Below, piece by piece: positions 18,728 to 28,007 of a stretch of 64,000 nucleotides of DNA (positions within the stretch are counted from its first letter, which is position 1; each line of letters begins with the position of its first letter). Location: assembly GCA_964448285.1 (NCBI GenBank), contig CAYUWG010000010.1, positions 23,232 through 87,231 of the forward strand. Reading direction: 5' to 3'. Position numbers and translations under genes: made by a program. Source of the stretch: CAYUWG01 sp964448285 (lineage in GTDB: Bacteria; Bacteroidota; Ignavibacteria; SZUA-365). The notes below the pieces were generated by a model. That model did not search any database. It had not been told where the DNA came from and saw nothing but the letters and a program-made list of their open reading frames with translations.

Positions 18728-21646
18728 ATGAACCTCTCCGTTGATACTTTGGTCGCGCAGTATCGCATCCTTGAAAAAGTCGGCGAAGGCGGCTGGGGAG
18801 CCATTTATAAAGCGCTCGATACACAGCTCGACAGAGTCGTCGCGCTGAAGTTCCTCACTCGGTTCTGGGAAGATGCAACGGCATACCAACGTTTCGTGCA
18901 GGAGGCGCGCGTTACGGCAAAGTTCGAACATCCGAATGCGTGTGTCGTTCACGCCCTCGACGTCTGGGAAGACCAACCCTATATCGTCATGGAGTACATC
19001 GAAGGGGAAACGCTTTCGGCGCTCATTCAGAAGGAAAGCCGCGAGGATTGCAAGGGTCTCGGGCTGGATCGTGCCTATAGATTCGCGCTCGAGTTGGCCG
19101 AGGTTCTGCAGGAAGCGCACGCAAGCGGGATCACGCATCGCGATATCAAAGCGAACAACATCATGATAAGCCGGCGCGGTCATGTGAAGGTGCTCGATTT
19201 CGGCTTGGCAAAGCTGAAGGATTCGACGAACGCAAACCGTACCGTCGGTTTACTTGGAACTCCGGCCTACATGTCACCCGAACAAGCGCGCGGTGAAGAA
19301 GTCGATCATCGCACGGATATCTATTCCTTCGGCGTTGTGTTTTACGAAATGCTGACCGGTGTTCTACCGTTCAAAGCCGCTTCTGATGTTGCCATGCTTC
19401 GAAAGATTCTGGATGAAGAGCCTGTGGACATCCGAAAGGTCAATCCGGAGGTCGATGAGTTCACTGCGTACGTCGTCATGCGGTGCTTGGAAAAGAATCC
19501 TGAACTGCGTTATGGATCGATGGAGGAGCTTCGTCAGGATCTGCAACGCATGTTTCCCGCGGTAAGCCGACAGTCATTGACGGGCATTCCGCCGGCACCA
19601 CCGAGACGACGAACACGGTCGCGCACACTCTTTCTTTCGCTCGGAATGCTTGCGGTCGTCGGTATCGTTGCCGCGTACGTATTCCTCAATCCCGAACCGA
19701 CGCAACGAGTCTCGCTTGCGGTGGTGGATTTCAACAATGAAACTGCAGAAAGCGATTTGGATGGACTGTCGGGAATGCTCATCACGGCTCTCGAACAGTC
19801 GCAGCAGTTCGAGGTGCTCACGCGCGCAGGAATGTTCGACGTGCTCAACCAGCTTGGGAAAACACATGTCGAGCGCATCGATGAAACACTCGGTCGTGAG
19901 ATTTGCCGCAAAGCGAACGTCGCTCTTCTCGCGATAGCATCTATCCGAAAGTTTGGCAATCTCTACCACATCGACCTGAAAGTTCTCGATCCGAATCGCG
20001 ACGAATATCTCTTCACCTCAAGCGAAAAAGGAACGGACAAGCAATCGATCCCGGCAATGATCGATCGCCTTTCAGTGAAGACTCATGAGGCGTTGAAAAC
20101 ATCAGTCACGGAGGTTCGCCCCGGCGGAAAAAGCGTAGGCGATATCACGAGCGTGAACCTCGAAGCGTACCAGCATTATTTCACCGGTGAGCAATACATC
20201 AGCAAACTGAACTTCGAAGATGCCGAAAGGGAACTGAAACGCGCGATCGCTCTCGACTCGACCTTTGCGCTTGCACACTATCGCCTCGCATACGTCTATT
20301 CGTGGCATATCGACCCAAGAAGGGAAGAGTCATCGCGGATGGCAATGCGTTACTTGAATAAAGCTCCCGAGAAGGAGCGAATACTCATTCGCGCACTCGA
20401 TGCCTATATCAACGGCAACATCGAACAATCACTCACACTCTATCGGAGCGTGCTCGAACAATACCCGCAGGAAAAAGAGGCGCACTGGCAAATCGGCGAC
20501 ATCTCATTTCACAACGCGGACTTCGACGTGGCGATACCGCACTTCCGTACCGTCCTTGAAATCGATCCACGATTCGGGCTTGCGCTCAATCACATTCTCA
20601 TTGCGTTATCACGCAAAGAACGGCTCGACGACATGCTCACATATGCACGCCAGTACGTCGAGGTCGAACCGACGGAACAGGCGTACAACTTCCTGGCAGG
20701 CACACACATGATGCGCGGCGAATACGAGCAGGCACGCGCGACGTATCATGCTGCATCGAACCTCTTTCCCAAAAGCCTTATGCCGACCATCAGCCTGGCG
20801 GATATTCACACCTTCCGTGGAGAGTATGCTGAAGCCGAAAAGATTCTTGTCCCCTTGCTTGAGGATTCGAACGAGAGAAGCACGCGCCGTCACGCGATGC
20901 GCAAGCTCGCTGCGCTGAAGATGTATCAGGGAAAAGTCGTCGAAGCGATTCGGGCACTCGACCGGATCATTCAACTCGATCAGGCAAGCGGCAACATCCA
21001 GAATCTCTCCTTCACACTTGCGGAGAAAGCCTTCTGGGAATCCGCAGCGGGAAGGCCGGCCGAAGTGATCGAACCGACAATCAAAAAAACAATCGCACTT
21101 CTCGACACGGCTGATTTCCGGACGTTCTATTATCTCGCGAAAACATACCGGCATTTGAATCAACGAGAACGCATGGAGAACATCATCTCGACGCACGTTG
21201 TGACGCGAATGGGCTTGCCGCTCGAACGGTACGGATCATCCCTGATTCAGGCTTATCGTTTTGCGGAAAGCGGTGATTATGTGAACGCAGCCGAACAACT
21301 CGGCGAGTTCTATCGGAAGTGGGGCATGTCCGATCCGCTGTTCAATCCGAACGACCTTGCCCGGTGGTATATCAAAGCCAACCGGACGGATAACGCGATC
21401 GCTTTGCTCATCAAGTTTCAGAAATTTCACTTCGATGGATGGTGGCCCAACTATATTTCATCGCGCGCCGCCTACTATCCCGAAAGCTTCCTCGTTCTTG
21501 CAATGGCACACGAACAGAAGCGAGAACGCGTGAAAGCGATCACTGCCCTGAGAGCCTTACTACAAAATCTCAAACACTGCGACGAAGGCTTGCCGCTTGC
21601 ACGAAAAGCGCGCGAGCAACTTGCGCGTCTGTCGATGAATCCTTAA
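18728..21646 (+). CDS. Membrane Ser/Thr protein kinase with TPR sensor region
   Basis: This 972-residue protein has an intact PKN2-type kinase domain (residues 12-275): Gly-rich loop GEGGWGAIY, Lys41, HRDIKANN (Asp139), DFG at 157-159 and GTPAYMSPEQA activation segment. One transmembrane helix lies at about 300-320. The extracytoplasmic part starts with a FlgO/CsgG-like alpha/beta domain (SLAVVDFNNETAES to about 460), then TPR repeats to the end. This is the common layout of kinases that sense envelope or peptide signals through TPRs. Its gene is divergent from the sigma-54 activator, suggesting that the two share a signalling pathway. Confidence 0.92.
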   Translation: MNLSVDTLVAQYRILEKVGEGGWGAIYKALDTQLDRVVALKFLTRFWEDATAYQRFVQEARVTAKFEHPNACVVHALDVWEDQPYIVMEYIEGETLSALIQKESREDCKGLGLDRAYRFALELAEVLQEAHASGITHRDIKANNIMISRRGHVKVLDFGLAKLKDSTNANRTVGLLGTPAYMSPEQARGEEVDHRTDIYSFGVVFYEMLTGVLPFKAASDVAMLRKILDEEPVDIRKVNPEVDEFTAYVVMRCLEKNPELRYGSMEELRQDLQRMFPAVSRQSLTGIPPAPPRRRTRSRTLFLSLGMLAVVGIVAAYVFLNPEPTQRVSLAVVDFNNETAESDLDGLSGMLITALEQSQQFEVLTRAGMFDVLNQLGKTHVERIDETLGREICRKANVALLAIASIRKFGNLYHIDLKVLDPNRDEYLFTSSEKGTDKQSIPAMIDRLSVKTHEALKTSVTEVRPGGKSVGDITSVNLEAYQHYFTGEQYISKLNFEDAERELKRAIALDSTFALAHYRLAYVYSWHIDPRREESSRMAMRYLNKAPEKERILIRALDAYINGNIEQSLTLYRSVLEQYPQEKEAHWQIGDISFHNADFDVAIPHFRTVLEIDPRFGLALNHILIALSRKERLDDMLTYARQYVEVEPTEQAYNFLAGTHMMRGEYEQARATYHAASNLFPKSLMPTISLADIHTFRGEYAEAEKILVPLLEDSNERSTRRHAMRKLAALKMYQGKVVEAIRALDRIIQLDQASGNIQNLSFTLAEKAFWESAAGRPAEVIEPTIKKTIALLDTADFRTFYYLAKTYRHLNQRERMENIISTHVVTRMGLPLERYGSSLIQAYRFAESGDYVNAAEQLGEFYRKWGMSDPLFNPNDLARWYIKANRTDNAIALLIKFQKFHFDGWWPNYISSRAAYYPESFLVLAMAHEQKRERVKAITALRALLQNLKHCDEGLPLARKAREQLARLSMNP

Positions 21647-21688
21647 AACGTCTCGCTGACAATCGTCTGTTGTGCGTTCGGTAAGAGA

Positions 21689-22399
21689 TTATTTACAAAC
21701 CTGCGCAGTCGTTTGCTCGCGAAGTGCGCGAAGCCGGAGGTCGGTACTGTGTTCCTTCCATACGTCGGTGATCGCTTTCGAGCCGCCGTGCCCTTCAAGG
21801 AAAGCAACGGCGAGCACCTGCTGATAAGGGTTTGAACTCTCGCGAAGTATGCTCCGCTGTGTCTGCCAGAGCGCATCTGCATGAACGGCGTGCATGCGTT
21901 CCTCCGGCCAGGCTCGCGCTTCCTGTATCGCGGTCACGAGAAGTTCATAGGAGGGATTCAAATTCGAATACCGACCGGTTTCGTGTTCAACGCCGAAGAA
22001 CTGTTTCCAAGTGCCGTTCTCATCACGCTTGAGGAACACGAGCGACCGGACGGATTTGTTTTCATGCGCTTGCCACCAACACGGCGACGTAATCGCAAAC
22101 ACGAACGGCCTGCTCGGAAGCGTGATCTTGTCCGGCGAAACAGTCGCGAAGATTACACGCGAAACGACCGCGTTCGACAACGCATCGTTTGCGAGCTGAT
22201 CCGGGAAGGCCCAGCCTGTCGGATTGTACGTTTTGTTCTTCCAATTCCTCGGAATGGGTTTCCGGAATGAAAGCTCGATTTCTACGATCGCATCCGCGGT
22301 GAACACCTTCTCTCCCAGCGAAATCTCTTCACCAGCATTGATGGATTGGACATTGAGAGAAGAGATGACGAGCGCGGAGATGAACGTTCGGAATTTCAT
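21689..22399 (-). CDS. Exported protein of unknown function (236 aa)
   Basis: The frame reaches 22780 but the upstream part overlaps trkA antisense; the ATG at 22397-22399 starts a signal peptide (MKFRTFISALVISSLNVQS, cleavage near NAG). The mature protein is mixed alpha/beta with SLGEKVFTADAIVEIELSF, a conserved-looking Trp pair in CWWQAH, and a helical C-terminus (HGGSKAITDVW) resembling HEAT-like turns. No catalytic motif, lipobox or membrane segment is evident and the family is not recognised. It converges on the kinase gene and diverges from trkA. The ribosome-binding site is weak. Confidence 0.65.
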   Translation of the reverse strand: MKFRTFISALVISSLNVQSINAGEEISLGEKVFTADAIVEIELSFRKPIPRNWKNKTYNPTGWAFPDQLANDALSNAVVSRVIFATVSPDKITLPSRPFVFAITSPCWWQAHENKSVRSLVFLKRDENGTWKQFFGVEHETGRYSNLNPSYELLVTAIQEARAWPEERMHAVHADALWQTQRSILRESSNPYQQVLAVAFLEGHGGSKAITDVWKEHSTDLRLRALREQTTAQVCK

Positions 22400-22529
22400 A
22401 CACGGAACGTACGACCTGAGCGTGAGGAATTCCAGTGATGCATCGTATTCCCTTGGGACACTATGGTTCTCTCTCATTCCAATAGGTTCTATATTGGCAA
22501 CGGCTTTGAACGAACGAGTCGAATAAGTA

Positions 22530-23888
22530 ATGCAAATCATCATCGTAGGTGCGGGCTTGGTCGGAACCAGTCTCGCGGAGTATCTCCACAAGCTTGGGCA
22601 TGATGTCACGATTATCGAGCGCGATTCAGACCGCATCGAGCAGGTGGGCGAAAAGTTCGACGTGCGCATCGTGCGAGGTTCCGGCAGCCATCCGAGAGCT
22701 TTACTCGAAGCGGGAATCGAAAACGCAGACATGATCATCGCTGCCACACCGCTGGACGAAGTGAACATCATCGCGTGCATGATTGCCAGACATTACAGCG
22801 TCGAACATCGCATCGCGCGTATTCGCACGTGGGATTTTCACCGCGATTCGGCGGACATTCTTCCGATCGAGTTCGGCATCACCAAAGTGATATACCCGGA
22901 GGAAAGCACGATCGGCGCAGTGATGAATTTCATCGAGACGCCTTTCGCAATCGATGCCCAGGATTTTTTGGATCGCTCGGTTCTCATGCGGAGCTACCAG
23001 ATTACGGAGTCGATGCCCATTGCGAACAAACCGCTTGCGGACTTGCGCAGCCAGGAAGAGGGAAAAGTGTTGCTGGTTGTGGCGATCATCCGTGGCGAAG
23101 AAGTTTTCATCCCTCGCGGAGATGCGCGTGTCTTAGCCGGCGATAAACTCCTCGTGCTCTTCCCGAAGGAATCACTCGATTACTTCCTCACTCTTGTCGG
23201 TCTGGATTCCAAACCCGCGAAGAAGGCAGTGGTGTACGGCAATTCCCTGACGGCGATCAACATCGCGCGCGCACTGAAAGAAGAACTGGAATCCGTCGTC
23301 TTCATCGACCCGGATTATCAGCATGCACAGGAGGCCTCACTCAAGCTGCAGAAGATGGACGTCCTTCATGGCGACGGCGCGGACGTGGACGTCCTTCGCG
23401 AAGCGAACATCCGCTTTGCCGACTTCTTCATCGCGGCGAGCAAACAGAACGATGAGAATATCCTTTCCTGTCTTCTCGCAAAATCGGAAGGCGCCCGTGA
23501 GGTTATCGCTGTCGTGAATGATGACCAGCACATCGACCTGTTCCATTCCATTGGGATCAATCACGTCATCAATCCCCGGCAATTGACCGCTGCCGGAATC
23601 CTGAATGCGATTTACAACGGATTCGTCGCTCCTTCTGCACACATCCAGAAAACGGATATCGACGTGCTTCGCTTTGCCGTTTCTCGCGAAAGCCCCATTG
23701 CACACAAAGCGCTGAAAGATGGATGGAAGAAAGTTCTCGGCTATGCGATCGTCGGCGTCGTCATTCGGGAGGAACGGATGATCATCCCCGATGGAAACAC
23801 CGTCCTGATGCCGGGAGATATCGTCATCGTGTTCAGTCGTGGGTCAGGGATCAGATCAGTGACAAAGCTTTTCGGAGAATCGCCTTAG
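22530..23888 (+). CDS. trkA: Trk potassium uptake regulatory subunit TrkA
   Basis: This 452-residue protein contains two RCK units, each an NAD-binding Rossmann fold (first MQIIIVGAGLVGTSLAEYL; second KAVVYGNSLTAINIARAL near residue 232) followed by a TrkA-C ligand domain. The length equals that of classical two-RCK TrkA. It is cytoplasmic and forms the ring that gates TrkH in response to nucleotides. The second Rossmann loop lacks the full GxGxxG, as is usual for the second half. trkH starts 6 bases after its stop, so the pair is one operon for K+ uptake and osmotic balance. Confidence 0.95.
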   Translation: MQIIIVGAGLVGTSLAEYLHKLGHDVTIIERDSDRIEQVGEKFDVRIVRGSGSHPRALLEAGIENADMIIAATPLDEVNIIACMIARHYSVEHRIARIRTWDFHRDSADILPIEFGITKVIYPEESTIGAVMNFIETPFAIDAQDFLDRSVLMRSYQITESMPIANKPLADLRSQEEGKVLLVVAIIRGEEVFIPRGDARVLAGDKLLVLFPKESLDYFLTLVGLDSKPAKKAVVYGNSLTAINIARALKEELESVVFIDPDYQHAQEASLKLQKMDVLHGDGADVDVLREANIRFADFFIAASKQNDENILSCLLAKSEGAREVIAVVNDDQHIDLFHSIGINHVINPRQLTAAGILNAIYNGFVAPSAHIQKTDIDVLRFAVSRESPIAHKALKDGWKKVLGYAIVGVVIREERMIIPDGNTVLMPGDIVIVFSRGSGIRSVTKLFGESP

Positions 23889-23894
23889 GCTGAA

Positions 23895-25493
23895 ATGTTC
23901 AAGCGAACCGTTCTTTACGGCGTAGCCCGTCTCACACAAATCCTCGCACTCTCGATGATAGTCCCTGCGACGATTGCGTGGTTCGATTTGAACGAGATGT
24001 CGAACGCGGAAAAATTCTTCCATCCCGGCTTCATGGGATTCTGGATCGCATTCGTTTCCTCGTTGACGATTGGATCGCTGACTGCAATTCTCCTTCGCAG
24101 GTCACACGAGAACCAAACCGTTCGCGAAGGATTTGCCGTCGTAACGATCGGCTGGGTCGTTCTTACCTTCTTCGGATGCATTCCGTTATTCGTCTATTTC
24201 GTCTCCCAGACACCGATGGCGTCAATCCATGATTTCGCGCGCGCGTTCACCGATGCATTCTTCGAGATCATGAGCGGATTTACGACGACCGGAGCTTCGA
24301 TCCTGACTGACGTCGAGTCACTCCCGCGCGGACTTCTCTTCTGGCGAAGTCTCACGCACTGGTTAGGAGGCATGGGCATCGTCACACTCGCACTGGCGAT
24401 CTTTCCTGCGCTGGGCGTCTCAGGGTACCACATGTTCAAGGGTGAAGTCCCCGGCCCGACAGCGGAGCGCTTGCAACCGCGTCTGCGAGAAACGGCAGGA
24501 ATTCTTTGGGGAGTCTATGCGGGCTTATCGGGATTGCAGACGATTCTCCTCCTCATCGGCGGCATGGACTGGTTCGATGCGCTCTGCCATACTTTCGGTA
24601 CGATGGCAACAGGAGGATTCGGTACGAAAAACCTTTCCATCGGGTATTACTCAAATGATTTCATCCACTGGGTCATTATCGTATTCATGTTCCTTGCGGG
24701 TACGAACTTTCTCCTTCACTTCAATGCACTGAAAGGCAATGCGCGCGTCTTTGCAATCGACAGGGAGTTCCGCATGTACGCTGCGATCGTCGTAATTGGA
24801 ATCGCGCTCGTAACAATCTCATTGAATGTTGAAGGTCTCCCGCATGCATCGTATTCCGCGTCTCATTTCCGCTCGACGCCCTGGGAGGAAGAGGTGTTCA
24901 TGAATCACGTCGCTGCGATGCATGAGAAAGTCGCCGACCTATATGACAGCATTCGTGAAGCCTCTTTTCAATTTCTTTCCATCGTGACCACTACGGGATT
25001 CGTGACTTCGGATTACGACGTCTGGCCGACGGCATCTCGACTCTTGCTGCTCTCGATGATGTTCGTCGGAGGCTGTGCCGGTTCGACCGGAGGAGGGATG
25101 AAAGTGATTCGGGTGCTGGTCGTGACAAAGAACGTTCTTCGTGAAGTAGTCAAGATGGCAAGGCCGAGATTGTTGAAGCCAGTGATGATTGGAAATAATC
25201 CTTTGGAAGAACAACGTGTCGCGAACATCATTGCGTTCGTTCTTCTCTTTATCGGATTGTTCGTGCTTTCTTCGCTCCTGATGACGCTCTTTATCCCGGA
25301 TTTGGTGACGGCCTCGTCAGCTGTGATCGCATGTATCGGCAACGTCGGACCTGGGCTTGCAGGCGTCGGGCCTTTCGAGAACTACAGTTGGATTCCCCTT
25401 CCGGGAAAATGGCTGCTGATTGCAAACATGCTTCTCGGACGTTTGGAGATCTTCACCGTCCTGATTCTGCTTCGCCCTTCCGTATGGAGATGA
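23895..25493 (+). CDS. trkH: Trk potassium transporter membrane subunit TrkH
   Basis: This 532-residue integral membrane protein has the four-fold M1-P-M2 layout of the SKT family. Filter-like pore segments are visible: MSGFTTTGASIL, FGTMATGGFGT, VTTTGFVTSDY and ACIGNVGPGLAG. The N-terminal two helices before the first pore repeat are as in TrkH rather than KtrB. It conducts K+ inward across the inner membrane, gated by the TrkA ring encoded 6 bases upstream. The end (LLRPSVWR) is normal length. A gap of about 120 bases with no clear signal separates it from ddl. Confidence 0.95.
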   Translation: MFKRTVLYGVARLTQILALSMIVPATIAWFDLNEMSNAEKFFHPGFMGFWIAFVSSLTIGSLTAILLRRSHENQTVREGFAVVTIGWVVLTFFGCIPLFVYFVSQTPMASIHDFARAFTDAFFEIMSGFTTTGASILTDVESLPRGLLFWRSLTHWLGGMGIVTLALAIFPALGVSGYHMFKGEVPGPTAERLQPRLRETAGILWGVYAGLSGLQTILLLIGGMDWFDALCHTFGTMATGGFGTKNLSIGYYSNDFIHWVIIVFMFLAGTNFLLHFNALKGNARVFAIDREFRMYAAIVVIGIALVTISLNVEGLPHASYSASHFRSTPWEEEVFMNHVAAMHEKVADLYDSIREASFQFLSIVTTTGFVTSDYDVWPTASRLLLLSMMFVGGCAGSTGGGMKVIRVLVVTKNVLREVVKMARPRLLKPVMIGNNPLEEQRVANIIAFVLLFIGLFVLSSLLMTLFIPDLVTASSAVIACIGNVGPGLAGVGPFENYSWIPLPGKWLLIANMLLGRLEIFTVLILLRPSVWR

Positions 25494-25610
25494 TTGGGCG
25501 ACAGATTCTTTCGACGGGGCTGAGATTGTATCCACGAAGACCGGCGTTCTTCGAGAGCTTTGGATTCGCAATAACGAGAAGTATTATCGCATCAGCATGA
25601 GGACGACGGA

Positions 25611-26750
25611 ATGAAGAACAAAACACGCATCGGTGTGCTCTTCGGAGGAAGGTCGGGCGAACATGAAGTATCACTCGTCTCCGCCGAGTCCGTGATGCAC
25701 GCGCTCGACAAAGAGAAGTACGACATTCTCCCAATCGGCATCCGTAAAGACGGCCGGTGGATTTGCGGACGCGACGCGATGTCGGAACTCAAAGGCACTC
25801 CCCATCATCGACAGTGGGATGAGTGTATTCTCGCAGCCGAGGCAGGGACAGGACGACTGCTCGCATTCACGTATGATGGCGTCATTCGCGAAGAGTACAT
25901 CGACGTCTTTTTCCCCGTCCTTCACGGGACGTACGGCGAGGATGGAACCATTCAAGGCTTGTTCGAGCTTGCCGGGATTCCTTATGTCGGAGCCGGTGTT
26001 CTCGCATCCTCGATCGGTATGGACAAAGTCCTGCAAAAAGAAATTCATCGCGCCGTGGGTTTACCGGTAGTGAAGTTTCTCTCGTGTTGGAGAAGCACGC
26101 TTTCGCTTGAGATGGATTCCATCATTTCGAGAAGCGAGTCGCTCTTAGGCTATCCTGTCTTCGTGAAACCTGCGAATCTCGGTTCGAGTGTCGGCATCAG
26201 CAAAGCAACGGAACGCGATGCACTCAGAGCGTCGCTTGAACTTGCCGCGCGATTCGACAGAAAGATCATCGTGGAGGAAGCCGTTCCCGCTGCGCGGGAA
26301 TTCGAAGTCGCAGTGTTGGGAAACGCGAACCCTCGCGTCTCGCTTCCGGGTGAAGTGATTCCTTCGAACGAGTTTTATGACTACGACGCAAAGTATGTCG
26401 ATAACGCTTCGCGGACGGTGATCCCTGCCGATATTCCCGATGAGCTTTCACAGCGGATTCGGACGCTCGCTCTCAAAGCATTCCTCGCCATCGATTGCGA
26501 AGGATTGGCGCGCGTGGATTTCCTCTACGCCCGTGACTCCGGAGAACTGTTTCTCAACGAGATCAACACCATGCCGGGCTTCACCTCCATCAGCATGTAT
26601 CCGAAAATGTGGGAAGCCTCGGGACTGGCATATCCGGTATTGCTCGATGAACTCCTCGCGCTTGCCTTCGAGCGGCACGATGAAAAGCGCTCGCTCGAGC
26701 ATTCCTTCACACCGAAAAAAGACTGGTATCGCTCCTCTTCCAATGCATAA
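25611..26750 (+). CDS. ddl: D-alanine--D-alanine ligase
   Basis: This 379-residue protein is typical of the longer Ddl subtype. Visible motifs are the N-terminal FGGRSGEHEVSLVSA, HGTYGEDGTIQGL, the ATP-grasp Lys region VFVKPANLGSSVGISKA, EVEEAVPA-type Glu region, and the metal-binding FLNEINTMPGFT near residue 316. It joins two D-Ala residues with ATP for peptidoglycan precursor synthesis in the cytoplasm. AGGACGACGGA just before the ATG supplies the ribosome-binding site. Its stop overlaps the next start by 8 bases, so the downstream methyltransferase is coupled to it. A VanA-type lactate ligase is unlikely from the motif pattern. Confidence 0.95.
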   Translation: MKNKTRIGVLFGGRSGEHEVSLVSAESVMHALDKEKYDILPIGIRKDGRWICGRDAMSELKGTPHHRQWDECILAAEAGTGRLLAFTYDGVIREEYIDVFFPVLHGTYGEDGTIQGLFELAGIPYVGAGVLASSIGMDKVLQKEIHRAVGLPVVKFLSCWRSTLSLEMDSIISRSESLLGYPVFVKPANLGSSVGISKATERDALRASLELAARFDRKIIVEEAVPAAREFEVAVLGNANPRVSLPGEVIPSNEFYDYDAKYVDNASRTVIPADIPDELSQRIRTLALKAFLAIDCEGLARVDFLYARDSGELFLNEINTMPGFTSISMYPKMWEASGLAYPVLLDELLALAFERHDEKRSLEHSFTPKKDWYRSSSNA

Positions 26751-27393
26751 CCCGAACGACTCGCAATTCTGGGATGCGGCGTATCGCGAAGCGAACGACC
26801 ATTGGGATATGGGGACGCCGACTCCGGTATTCGTCAATCTCTTTTCATCGCATAGTGACGAACGCAGGAAGTATCTCGATGGTCTGTTCGCGATCGAAAA
26901 ACCGTCGGTCATCGTTCCCGGATGCGGACGCGGTTACGACGCAATGCTTCTCGCTGAACACGGCTTCGACGTAACTGCAGTCGATTTCTCCATCGAAGCG
27001 ACGGAATACCTTCAACATGAATCTCGCGCGCGCGGACTGAATCTCACGGTCATCCGCGACGACGTCCTTGCAATCGATGAAAGACACGATGCGAAATACG
27101 ATGCGCTGCTCGAATATACATGCTTCTGCGCCCTCGATCCGGTGCGCCGGGTCGAGTACTATCGCTTCGTCGAGCGTGTTCTTCGTAAAGGAGGCTTCTT
27201 CATCGGACTGATGTTCCCAATCGATGGAAGGCCGGGCGGGCCTCCGTTCAACGTTCAACTCGATGAATTTCGCGGAGCAATGAGTGAGGCGTTCGAACTT
27301 TTGCATGAAGAGCAGCCTGACGATTCCGTTTCACCGAGACGTGGAAAAGAAACTCTGATGATTTGGCGACGGAAGGTGAATGCCGATTCGTAA
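26743..27393 (+). CDS. TPMT-family SAM-dependent methyltransferase
   Basis: The open frame extends upstream inside ddl, but the ATG at 26743, overlapping the ddl stop region, gives a 216-residue protein of the usual family length. Features are FWDAAYREANDHWDMG at the N-terminus (family hallmark W-D-G/x-P), the SAM loop VIVPGCGRGYDAMLLAEHGF (about 47-66), the acidic loop VTAVDFS, and YDALLEYTCFCALDP. The family includes thiopurine and thiol/chalcogen methyltransferases; the natural substrate here cannot be told. It overlaps the next gene by 14 bases, making a ddl-methyltransferase-SPOUT operon. Confidence 0.85.
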   Translation: MHNPNDSQFWDAAYREANDHWDMGTPTPVFVNLFSSHSDERRKYLDGLFAIEKPSVIVPGCGRGYDAMLLAEHGFDVTAVDFSIEATEYLQHESRARGLNLTVIRDDVLAIDERHDAKYDALLEYTCFCALDPVRRVEYYRFVERVLRKGGFFIGLMFPIDGRPGGPPFNVQLDEFRGAMSEAFELLHEEQPDDSVSPRRGKETLMIWRRKVNADS

Positions 27394-27922
27394 GTTGCTG
27401 CATCAGGAACTGGTTCGTCCATCAATAGAGGTCTTGAAGAAGGAGCCGAGGCATCCCATCACACTTGTCGCGGACAACGTGCGCAGTCTCTACAACGTCG
27501 GTTCGATCTTTCGCACCTGCGACGCGGCGCGCGTTGAAAAACTCTGGCTGTGCGGATTCACACCGCACCCACCGCGCAAGGAAATCGAAAAGACCGCGCT
27601 CGGCTCGACGAACAGCGTTCCGTGGCAATACGCATGGGATATCACTGAAGTCCTCGAGCACCTGAAAGCACAGGGTGTAGCCATTGCAGCAGTGGAACAG
27701 ACAAACCGAAGCGTCTCCTGTTTCGATGTGAAGGCGGAGCAGTTTCCACTCGCAGTTATCGTGGGAAATGAAATCACGGGCATCGCGCAAAAAGCATTGC
27801 CATACTGTGACTTCGCGCTTGAGATCCCCATGTTTGGAATCAAACACTCCCTGAACGTCGCGGTCGCAACGGGGATCATTCTCTACGAATGCTTGCGCGT
27901 TCTTCGCACGTCCACCGAGTGA
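27380..27922 (+). CDS. TrmH-like SPOUT RNA 2'-O-methyltransferase
   Basis: This 180-residue protein carries the three SpoU motifs: motif 1 DNVRSLYNVGSIFRTCDAA, motif 2 LAVIVGNEITGI, and motif 3 IPMFGIKHSLNVAVATGI. It has no N-terminal L30e-like substrate-binding domain, so it resembles TrmL/TrmH-type minimal enzymes. It should 2'-O-methylate a tRNA or rRNA ribose using SAM. It overlaps the upstream methyltransferase gene by 14 bases. A specific target (tRNA position 18 or 34) cannot be assigned by eye. Confidence 0.88.
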   Translation: MPIRKLLHQELVRPSIEVLKKEPRHPITLVADNVRSLYNVGSIFRTCDAARVEKLWLCGFTPHPPRKEIEKTALGSTNSVPWQYAWDITEVLEHLKAQGVAIAAVEQTNRSVSCFDVKAEQFPLAVIVGNEITGIAQKALPYCDFALEIPMFGIKHSLNVAVATGIILYECLRVLRTSTE

Positions 27923-28007
27923 CGAATTTTTGCACCGGTGAATTGTTGAATCATTGGACACGATTCCGTAATGTGGCACGGCAATTTCGAAGCATGAGAT
28001 AAAACAG

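Noticed and set aside
18558..18824. Upstream extension of the sigma-54 activator frame
   Set aside because: It would overlap the divergent kinase gene, encodes no domain, and the ATG at 18557 has a proper ribosome-binding site.
22400..22780. Upstream extension of the 236-aa exported protein frame
   Set aside because: It lies antisense to trkA and would bury the signal peptide.
27974..27989. Sigma-54-like TGGCACGG site upstream of the 28008 gene
   Set aside because: The -12 element reads TTTC instead of TTGC, losing the essential G, and initiation would leave a leader of only about 7 bases with no room for a ribosome-binding site.
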